Assembly: GCF_963855985.1 (NCBI RefSeq)
Contig: NC_087099.1
Location: 15,220,001 to 15,284,000, forward strand
Reading direction: 5' to 3'
DNA from: Ostrinia nubilalis
Taxonomy: Eukaryota; Arthropoda; Insecta; Lepidoptera; Crambidae
Length of the DNA: 64,000 bases
Under the pieces are notes generated by a model, which was not told the origin of the DNA, made no database searches, and saw only the letters and a list, made by a program, of their open reading frames with translations. The translations under genes and the position numbers were made by a program. Shown piece after piece: positions 57,401 through 64,000 of the stretch; position 1 is the stretch's first letter; every line of letters begins with the position of its first letter.

Positions 57401-60400
57401 TCATCGCAGTGCTATATCGGAACATACCTAGGTACTCTATAATTATCATCGACTTTTCGTTGTTCCTATGGGGCTATCTGGGCGAACAGTCGGGCCGTTT
57501 TCCCTGAATAACTTCATAAGGTCAAATGTTCGAGTCCCACTAGTAACAGTTGTCTTTTTGAAATGAAAATTTTCATCCATCATCTTCTCCAGGCATAATC
57601 TGCACATCCTTCACTTGGGCTATCTGGGCGATGGACTGAGGTGCCGCTACTTGATATACTTCACAAGGTCAAGGGTTCGACTCCCACTTATTTATTTATT
57701 TATGAATAGAACTTGTGGCAGTTTTCTTATTCAAATACATAAAGTGTTCTTGAATCACATCTGCTCATCCTCTCCAGATATAATCTGCACCTCATTCCTC
57801 TGGGGCTACCTGGGCGACCGGCTGCGCAGTTGTTCCGTGATGCTGCCCTTATTCCCCGACTAACATCACAGGGTTAAGGGTTCGAGTCCCACTAGTAGCA
57901 GTCCTCTTTTTCAGATGAAAAAGTTCTTCTATCATCTTCTCTAGGCATAATTTGCAATTTTGCACGTCTTTCTTCTGGGGCTATGGGCGACTGACTGGAG
58001 TGCCGCTTCTTGATGCTGGCATTGTTCCCTGAAACACTTCACAAGGTCAAAGGTTCGAGCCCCACTAGTAGCATTCCTCTTTTTCAAATGAAAATGTTAT
58101 TATCATCTTTTGCTCATCCTCTCCAAGTATAATCTGCACGCATTTCTGGGGCTACCTGGGCGACCGTCTGGGGCAACGCTCCGTGATACTGCCCTTATTT
58201 CCTGACTAACCTCACAAGGTTAAGAGTTCGAGTCCCACTACTGTTAGTCGTCTTATCCAAATGATAGTGTTCCAATCCGTCTGCCAAGTGTGGAGATTAT
58301 GGCAAAACCCTCCATCCACTAAAGTGGAGGAGGCTCTTAGTCCAGCAGTGGGCTGTAAACGGCTGTTGGTGATGATGACGAGTTCAGTGTTCTTAAATCA
58401 TCTTCTGCTCATCCTCTCCAGGTATAATCTGCACCTCATTCCTCTGGGGCTACCTGGGCGACCGGCTGCGTCGTTGTTCCGTGATGCTGCCCTTATTCCC
58501 TGACTAACTTCATAAGATTAAGAGTTCGAGTCCCACTAGTGGCAGTCGTCTTTTACTGATGAAAATTTTCTTCTATCATCTTCTCTAGGAATAATTTGCT
58601 ATTTCGCACGTCTTTCTTCTGGGGCTATGGGCGACTGACTGGAGTGCCACTCCATGATTGTTCCCTGAAACAATTCACAAGGTCATGGGTTCGAGCCCTA
58701 CTTCTGGCAGTTGTCTTATTTAAATAAAATGTTCTTAAATCATCTTCTGCTCATCCTCTCCAGGTATAATCTGCACGTCATTCCTCTGGGGCTACCTGGG
58801 CGACCGTCTGGGGTGCCGCTCGTTCATATACTTCACAAGGTCAAGGGTTCGAGCCCCACTTGTGGCAGTCGACTTTTTCAAATGAAAGTGTTCTTGAATC
58901 ATCTTCTGCTCATCCTCTCCAGGCATAATCTGCACCTCCTTCCTCTGGGGCTACCTGGGCGACCGGCTGGGCCGGCGCTCCGTGATGCTGCCAGCCATGG
59001 TGGCGTCCGCCATATTCTCCGTGGCCTCCTCCTTCTCAACCAACGTCTGGATGCTGTTGGTGCTGAGGATATTGACGGGATGCTTGTGAGTTTTAAATCT
59101 TTGAAACTTCAATTTGATTTAATAATTATTATTGACGGGATTGCTACCATGTACCATCGGCAACTGTTACCTATCCATTGCCTGTCATGTCTCGTTCTAT
59201 CGCAAAGAATCACCATTTGATGAGAGCGAGAGCAAAAACGGAAATGGATATTTAACAGTGTGGCCGTGTGTACTTGATTAAATTCGAAACTTCGAAAAAT
59301 GTTTAGAAAAAAATGTGGATTTATGCAGGCAGTTGTTATAGGTAGACCACATTTGGATCTTGGCTTTGATTAGGCACCTTCCTGAGGTAAAAAGATGGAA
59401 TAACAGTGGAGTTTCATGACATGTCGTCTTAAGTCCATTTGCCTTGGGAACTTTCAAAGAAAAACGTCAGTGGTGCGTTTGCAAGACCGCACATAACTAA
59501 CTGTTGATGATTAACATTTACTCGTATAATACAACTTTTACAACGCACTTGTCATACATGTGTGGTGCAGCAAAGAGATGACTAATATTCAGCTCAAAAC
59601 ATCTTATTTGAAAGAGCCCTTTTATGTATTTTACCAACGATCTGGTAAAGGTCGCGGGAAGAACCTGGATGCGGGCAGCGCAGGACCGTTCATTATGGAA
59701 AATCTTGGAGGAGGCCTTTGTCCAGCAGTGAACGTCATTTGGCTGCAATGACGATGTATTTTTCCAGAGTGTCAGCGTCCAGCGCCACAGTATACGCGTA
59801 CTTGGGCGAGATGCACATGAACACCCGTCGGGCGTCGGCCATCGCGTGGGGCTCCGTCTTCATATCTTTCTCCTTCATCACGCTGCCAGGTAACACCATA
59901 TTCTGGTCATCAGATAGTTATCCCTACTTTCCTATCCATATTTCCCTAATCAATACTAATATTATAAATGCGAAAGTAACTCTGTCTGTCTGTCTGTCTC
60001 GCTTTCACGCCTAAACCACTAAACCTATTTTGATGAAATTTGGCATAGATATAGTTTGAGTCCCGGGAAAGGACATAGGATAGTTCTTATCCCGGTTTTT
60101 GGAACAGGGACACCGCGATAAAGTTTTTCTGTGACAGACAAAATTCCACGCGGGCGAAGCCGCGGGCGGAACGCTAGTAATATTATAAATGCAAAAGTAA
60201 CTCTGTCAGTCTGTCTTTTACGCTTGCAAGCTGAACCAATTTTGATGAAATTTGGTTTAAATATAGTTTGAGTTCCGGGAAAGGACATAAGATAGTTTTG
60301 AAACAGAGTCACGCGCGAAAAAGTTCCGTGACAATGTTTCACGCGGGTGAAGCCGCGGGCAACAGCTAGGTCGCACATAAATTATCCATACGAAGTGCCA

Positions 60401-62958
60401 CGTTTCCTGTAAATGATGTATTAAAGGGTAGGTAATTGGTTAATACTACGTCAATAATTGACTCAACTTTTTATGAGCTGGCAAAGCATGACTTTCTCAG
60501 TACATAATAACTGAATGACTCTACCATAGTTTTTACGGCAATGCTATGACGTCTGAACTGAACATTAAGTACACATATTTTTAATTTTAAGTAGAAAAAA
60601 TTTAATATTACAGCATATTGAAAACTAACTCGGTTTTCAGAGCTAGAATGAAAAGTTAAAATTGTGTAATTACATGTAAAATTACTAGTTTGGGTCAACT
60701 ACCTTATTGTATGCAAATTGGAATTAGAATGTTTCCAAATTACGTCTCGTAACCTTTCCCCTAGACATTTCTATTTTTATCATGTCCTACTAATATTATA
60801 AATGCAAAAGTTTGGATGTCTGGATGGATTTTGAAGAAACTTTACAGTATTATTCTTTATAACCCAGAATAACATATAGGCTATAATTTATGACGTTCAG
60901 TCACTAACTAAATTTCACGCGGGTGAAGCCGAGGGCAAAAGCTATTTGGATAATATAGCAAAAGATCGTAATGTCATAACATGGTCATAACCTACTGATT
61001 CCTTGCATTGAAGTTCTTCCCTTCGGACTTAGTATTGTACTTGAAGACAAGGAAACAAACAGACAAACATTGCATATTCCGCACATGAACCTCGGTACTA
61101 TTAACCTTAGCAATGGCCGATTAGCGGGTCAATAAGAAAGATACGGATATGCAACAGTACTAAATAACTATTAATTAATAATTATGTTATCCATTGAAAC
61201 AAAACAAAGATAGAGAGTTAGTTCACGGCTGTAAATTATTATCAATATTGCAATTGCATCAAATGACTTTAGATACAAAACATGACCCCAATTTCCGAGT
61301 TTATTGAAGTAGATTATCGGTATCTCTACTAACAATTTGATGGAGGTTAGTAACTGATATCCTATCTGAACAATCTGTAGATAAACGTTTATTACGTTAT
61401 TGTTATCCATCCACAGTAGGTACTAATGGATTAAGTAATTTGCATAATCATGTTTTTCTGCTAAACCAATTTTCATGACATTTGGGATGAAAAGACTGAG
61501 AATCAAGCACGAAAATTTCTCTGGCCAAAGTCTTAATAGACTCCTTGTTGCCGTCTACAAGAGTTCCACAGCTCTGCCCAAAGAAATGTTGAATACAGAA
61601 GTTACCGAGCTGGTAGCAATTACAAATCAACGCGACTGGGGCAGTTTTTTCTATGCATGACAAGGCAGGTATTTGACACAATCGCACCTGGTGTTCAGTG
61701 AGATGCAGTCTAGGATGGTACATATCTTTCCTGTAAGTACTTATTCACTCTCGCCTTGCAAAGACCCGAAATAGTGTTGAGAAAAGACAGCAGCAGGCTA
61801 GAGTTTCTTTGCATCGATCACTGCTGATCACAGAACAGCATGTACATGTACAGTTACGATGATCTATTTTCCACCCTCCATCTTCCCAGGTCTAGCATGG
61901 ATCATCATCCCCGGCAAATGGTCCTTCACTCTCGGCTCCCTCACTGTAGTACCATGGCGGGCCTTCATCTGGACCTGGTGTGCTCCCGGCTTGCTGGCAG
62001 CGCTGCTTTTACTATTCCTGCCCGAGAGCCCTCGATTCCTGCTGTCTTCCAAAGGCCCGGAGGCCGCACTGCCTGTCCTGGCTCAAATGTACGCGTGGAA
62101 TAATGGAGCTTCACCGTATAGTTTTCCTGTAAGTAAAAAGCTTCTTCTATCGAACTCTTACGTTATTCAGATCAATTTCTTAGCAGGTTCGATGACATTT
62201 TAACTTGACCTTCGGGACAAACTTGACCCTCACTGGTTGGGTTTTTATTGGCGGTCAAGCTATAGATCCTGGCTACACAGGAGTTGCAGTAGTGACCCGT
62301 TCTTCTATCGTCGAGTTGATACAAGTAGGGTCTCCTGCTATCAGATATTAAGAGCTGCTATAATTATTAGATCGATTGGACGACTTCACATGCTCTATAG
62401 CGCACGTAGCCACATAATGTATCAGGCATTCAGGTTAATAATCGAACAAAACCACAATGTGGTAAGCTCCCAAGGTCGACTCATGCAAAATTATATTGCG
62501 TATTCTGAAATATACGTAGATAACTAAATTAACAATTTACATGATATTATTATGATTCAGTTTAGTTAAGAGTTTATTCACTTACCTTGATTAACCGGGA
62601 AAATGCCAACAATATTCTTACCTTTACTCCATTGGAAATCTTTTAAACATGAAAAGGTACAACTGGTACAACTATGAAATCTACAAAAAATAGTTGATGA
62701 TTGACATTAAGTAAAAGTGAAAGTGAGTAAATGGTGAACTCCATTTGTCAGATCTCTAAAAAATGAATAGAATTTCACATAGATACTGGACCAATCCTAG
62801 GCTTAATTCCAGGTCAAGAAGATAGTATCTGGCAGCGTGGAAGCAGGCAAGGCTGGAGGCTTCGTGGGCGCTCTGAAGAACTTCTCCTTGCTGTTCAGGC
62901 CCCCATTGCTGAGATGCGTCATTATCTCCCACGTGTCTATGTTCGCAGTGTTTATGTT
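45467..62958 (+). CDS. Gene D: SV2/SVOP-like MFS transporter, N-terminal 304 codons
   Basis: Six coding exons: 45467-45548 (start ATG), 54919-55080, 58923-59085, 59768-59889, 61890-62128 and 62813-62958, after which the gene leaves the window. All junctions are in phase. The leader is longer and more charged than in B and C but ends in the same way (FEDAFELAG). Exon 2 encodes TM1 and VTAAECDLQLSSQDKG. Exon 3 encodes MFS motif A GYLGDRLGRR at residues 91-100. Exon 4 contains VYAYLGEMHMNTRRA. Exon 5 encodes TM5-TM6 and PESPRF at 221-226 in one exon; exon 6 is the central loop and TM7. Intron 1 is 9.4 kb and intron 2 contains an array of decoy copies of exon 3's beginning. Predicted multipass transporter of unknown substrate. 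Confidence 0.9.
45549..47248 (+). other. Start of gene D intron 1, AT-rich
   Basis: No exon, repeat or RNA gene recognised. Low-complexity A/T tracts only. Confidence 0.5.
47249..47455 (-). mobile_element. LEP1-like non-autonomous Helitron
   Basis: Reverse orientation: begins ttagctgttgcccgcggctt (CTAG slightly mutated) and ends taatattagtaggat. The interior matches 23799-23996 and 50158-50357. Confidence 0.85.
47508..47699 (+). repeat. Unclassified dispersed repeat, approximately 190 bp
   Basis: Third full-length copy of the family at 8442 and 20924. It directly abuts the SINE beginning at 47700. Confidence 0.7.
47700..47970 (+). mobile_element. tRNA-derived SINE
   Basis: The head has a Pol III A box (tggtgtagtggtt) and B box (gggttcgattcccgg), then a body with tctgggtgttttctatgtat and agctttgcttagtttgggac and an (ATTT)n tail. 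This is the standard lepidopteran SINE layout. It is not a functional tRNA gene because the acceptor stem does not close. Confidence 0.85.
48379..48605 (-). mobile_element. Helitron-like element, second family
   Basis: Starts actagtggccgcctgcgact and tcgtacgcgtgga, ends cgcttttatagatctat. The same family in the opposite sense lies at 178-344 and about 519-560. Confidence 0.6.
49130..49240 (-). mobile_element. RTE-like 3' tail
   Basis: catcatcatcatttcagtca, ggacgtccactgctgaacat, gccggttggtggcggcctac. A + oriented copy of the same subfamily lies 225 bp downstream, so the pair is inverted. Confidence 0.8.
49465..49745 (+). mobile_element. RTE-like 3' end split by a nested element
   Basis: Bases 49470-49610 carry gatggggcagcaaggttcta ... 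caccaaccggccattgtg. After an insertion at about 49613-49692 (tgtaccactg ... aataaataaataaat) the RTE resumes as cattgggggaggcctatgct ... atgatgatg. Confidence 0.8.
50158..50357 (+). mobile_element. LEP1-like non-autonomous Helitron
   Basis: Contains tacggatgtctggatgtttg and ends with the hairpin gaagccgcgggcaaaagctag followed by T. Confidence 0.85.
50459..50513. mobile_element. Very short MITE, CAGGGTGTTAGGTAAATGG termini
   Basis: acagggtgttaggtaaatgg and cccatttacctaacaccctt pair almost completely around a roughly 16-bp loop. Confidence 0.8.
51986..52749. mobile_element. 764-bp DNA-transposon derivative, long inverted ends
   Basis: Termini acagggtgtttggcgcatcg / cgatgcgccaaacaccctgt and more than 200 bp of further complementarity (for example aggcgtagcctcaaagtaaa / tttactttgaggctacgcct). 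The central part is not complementary and has no transposase. Confidence 0.85.
53075..53158 (+). mobile_element. Retroelement tail, second RTE subfamily
   Basis: ctatagtggaggaggctcat, agtccagcagtggactgtaa, agggctgttgatgatgatg. The same subfamily recurs inside the gene D exon array at 58290-58380. Confidence 0.7.
53160..54260 (+). other. Gene D intron 1, no recognised content
   Basis: AT-rich, with no repeats shared with the rest of the window. Confidence 0.5.
54262..54350 (+). mobile_element. tRNA-derived SINE head
   Basis: A-box-like agtctagtggtaagacctcc and B box cccggttcgattcccagcg spaced as in a Pol III promoter, followed by a non-tRNA body. A different family from 47700. Confidence 0.7.
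54379..54607 (+). mobile_element. Helitron, variant with (TCTG)n
   Basis: taatattataaatgcgaaag, then tctgtctgtctgtctgtc, tttgagtcccgggaaagaac and the 3' hairpin cgggcgaagccgcgggcgga ending gctag. Same variant as 59954-60177. Confidence 0.85.
54720..54810. repeat. Fragment of the 28-kb palindrome element
   Basis: Matches the palindrome loop (atcagggggtgattagtgat). It lies about 110 bp upstream of the gene D exon 2 acceptor. Confidence 0.75.
55291..55431. mobile_element. MITE, family of 17449-17594
   Basis: gggtggattcgaccaaacaa / gtttggtcgaatcgggcct termini, better preserved than at 17449. Confidence 0.85.
55452..55556 (-). repeat. Unclassified dispersed repeat, fragment
   Basis: Reverse-oriented part of the family at 8442 (tcgttgcgggttccattttc, tgacagtttaactttcccg). 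Confidence 0.6.
55771..56050. mobile_element. Near-perfect 280-bp hairpin (foldback MITE)
   Basis: Arms of about 126 bp, 55771-55896 and 55925-56050, are almost exactly complementary: tgtcaaaaaaaccaagtctc / gagacttggtttttttgaca at the ends and gacttggccatcgca / tgcgatggccaagtc near the 28-bp loop. So little divergence suggests recent origin or ongoing correction. Confidence 0.9.
56072..56283. repeat. Two tandem 106-bp direct repeats
   Basis: Copies begin at 56072 and 56178 (tcatttctttttgtattttg ... gcactaccgtgcccccaaat) and are essentially identical. Confidence 0.9.
57338..57427. repeat. Short inverted repeat before the exon array
   Basis: atgttccgatatgtactgcg pairs with cgcagtgctatatcggaaca, with inner ctcac / gtgag. 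MITE remnant. Confidence 0.6.
57459..58922 (+). repeat. Tandem array of decoy copies of gene D exon 3 start
   Basis: Units contain a pyrimidine tract and acceptor (catcctctccag or cttctctag), the first 50-90 bases of exon 3 (ataatctgcacctcattcct, ggctacctgggcgaccg), a junction tail (cacaaggtcaagggttcgag) and an intron piece leading to the next acceptor. Exon-like starts lie at about 57462 (truncated), 57593, 57778, 57945, 58128, 58422, 58589 and 58764; the real exon starts at 58923. Spacing is 159-185 bp except where an RTE tail (58290-58380) is inserted. Units 57778/57945 resemble 58422/58589, showing a higher-order duplication. Units at 57778 and 58422 keep the frame through LWGYLGDRL and then reach a stop (LPLFPD, TAA). 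Confidence 0.9.
59161..59261. mobile_element. Short MITE, family of 2751
   Basis: gttctatcgcaaagaatcac and gagagcaaaaacggaaatgg shared with 2751-2856. Confidence 0.7.
59630..59750 (+). mobile_element. RTE-like 3' tail abutting gene D exon 4
   Basis: gatctggtaaaggtcgcggg, cctggatgcgggcagcgcag, aggcctttgtccagcagtg, tcatttggctg. It ends about 20 bp before the exon 4 acceptor at 59767. Confidence 0.85.
59954..60177 (+). mobile_element. Helitron, first of a tandem pair
   Basis: tactaatattataaatgcga, (TCTG)n, and 3' end cgggcgaagccgcgggcgga then cgctag. Confidence 0.85.
60178..60369 (+). mobile_element. Helitron, second of a tandem pair
   Basis: Starts taatattataaatgcaaaag immediately after the CTAG of the first copy and ends acgcgggtgaagccgcgggc, aacagctag. 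Confidence 0.85.
60785..60944 (+). mobile_element. LEP1-like Helitron, internally deleted
   Basis: tcctactaatattataaatg to cgcgggtgaagccgagggca, aaagcta. Shorter than the 198-bp copies. Confidence 0.8.
61640..61812 (-). mobile_element. Non-LTR 3' end, reverse copy of the 30108 family
   Basis: On the minus strand, a segment resembling KARVNKYLQ is followed by gtaccatcctagactgcatc and caggtgcgattgtg. It ends about 80 bp before gene D exon 5. Confidence 0.65.
62200..62297 (-). repeat. Unclassified dispersed repeat, fragment
   Basis: Reverse-oriented part of the 8442 family (tcactggttgggtttttatt, tggctacacaggagttgcag). Confidence 0.65.
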
Positions 62959-64000
62959 GTAAGTTATTGTTAAGAGCGTTGTCACATTTTTCATGCAGAA
63001 ATCGAGAATTTGGCAGATTTCGAAATTATTTTAGTCATATAATTTATTGTTATAGCTTCTTTTGACTTATATCATCATAATTATCATACGTTTTTACGGA
63101 ATGTCTATTGACAAAATCTCGTTCAAATTGGATTTTTGCCTACGAAAACAGCGAATTTCGAAAGCCCGATTTCCAGGTAACTCGCGAAGGCACAACTTTG
63201 AACTAGTATTACAACAAATTTATTTCTAAGTAAGAAGATAGAATGTATTCATTAGAATAAGCATACCCTGAAGAAGAAAGTGTATTGAGAAAATTTTAAT
63301 GTTTAATTCATAAAAATGCATTTTTATCATGTCTAAGATAGTCAAAATTCGAGAAAATTACTGCAAGAAAACAGGTCACATCTCATAATCTAAAAGTCAT
63401 TTGGCAACATAAACTACTTTATACTTAAGAAGAAACATAGTACTATTACTGTGTGAAAAAGAAAAAATATCTATCTTCAATCTTCAAGTGAAAAATTAAT
63501 TTGAAAATACTATAAAATCGGGTGCATCAAATGGCATAAATCAGTCGTGCTTTGGCACTCGTAGACGCCGGGTCTATGTCAGTTGACTGCCCACTGACGT
63601 ATATGCGTCATGCGTGATTTTTTCGTAAATTGTAGTATGATTGAGTACTTTTGATCCGCAAGTATTTTTAATTTATTTGTTTAGGTATTTCGGACTTGTA
63701 ATTTCTTTCTTTTCAAACTTTTTATTATTTTACTTAAAGAATATGGGTAGAATAGACAAAAGATATTATTATGGTATCTGTTTGGTCAGGAAAAAATAAA
63801 TGACTAATAAAAATTTTAACAGGGTATCAAAACATTAGTCTAAGCTATTGTGTTTCTACCAACATAAAATATACTCTTCCTTACTAATAAAAGTTGAATA
63901 GCGTCTGTATGGTCACACAACGCTTCGTCATGTTTTTCCGAAAGCTCAATTACTGACGACTGAATGAAAGAAATTGGTGCGTAACTATTCATCTGATATT
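62959..64000 (+). other. Gene D intron 6, no recognised content
   Basis: AT-rich to the window edge. The following gene D exons (TM8-TM12) are expected beyond it. Confidence 0.5.

Noticed and set aside
57615..59220. ORFs of 80-169 codons read as repeated-domain proteins
   Set aside because: They are translations through the exon-start array and intron pieces. Only 58923-59085, in the other frame, is supported as coding.
61448..61723. 91-codon minus-strand ORF
   Set aside because: Its 5' part overlaps a reverse-oriented retroelement 3' end, and the rest has no conserved domain.

Overview
The window is AT-rich, intron-rich eukaryotic DNA, almost certainly from a moth or butterfly. The evidence is GT-AG split genes with many short exons, LEP1-type Helitron ends (GC-rich hairpin then CTAG), tRNA-derived SINEs, RTE-like non-LTR tails ending in (ATG)n/(ATC)n, and dozens of small inverted-repeat MITEs. 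There is no prokaryotic gene structure, CRISPR array or operon. Open frames over about 60 codons are either single exons or transposon debris, so genes were assembled exon by exon from splice sites, reading phase and comparison between paralogs.

The gene content is a cluster of four paralogous SV2/SVOP-like major facilitator (MFS) transporters. Gene A (+, 1-6406) is the 3' part of a gene that starts before the window. Gene B (-, 19040 down to 8871, probably ending near 7626) has a start exon, nine coding exons and an uncertain tail. Gene C (-, 37661 down to 20807) is complete: 13 coding exons, 1,473 nt, 490 aa, every junction in phase. Gene D (+, 45467 to the window end) has its first six coding exons. 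B, C and D begin with similar short acidic first exons (F-E-D/E-A-x-E-x-x-G) and share intron phases. All carry MFS motif A (G-x3-D-x2-G-R-R), and B-D carry the P/HESPR/KF motif after TM6. Gene C splits three exons that are single in its paralogs. No substrate can be inferred.

Between C and D (37.7-45.4 kb) lie two GC-rich, initiator-containing promoter-like islands at 38.8 and 44.5 kb that share a 17-bp element. A short THAP zinc-finger-like exon, frameshifted in a T run, follows the first island. The second is the likely gene D promoter.

Most remaining sequence is mobile-element debris inside the long introns: a 1.4-kb palindrome (27.56-28.96 kb), an inverted repeat enclosing a C-rich minisatellite (26.2-27.5 kb), nested MITEs, tandem Helitrons, and RTE tails interrupted by other elements.

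The most unusual structure is in gene D intron 2 (57.46-58.92 kb). It is a tandem array of about eight degenerate units, most carrying a 3' splice site plus the first 50-90 bases of the next exon (the motif A exon). The best units would add an in-frame stop if spliced. The orthologous exon of gene B also has a damaged tandem duplicate directly beside it. This suggests that this exon is repeatedly duplicated and may form decoy or poison splice sites.
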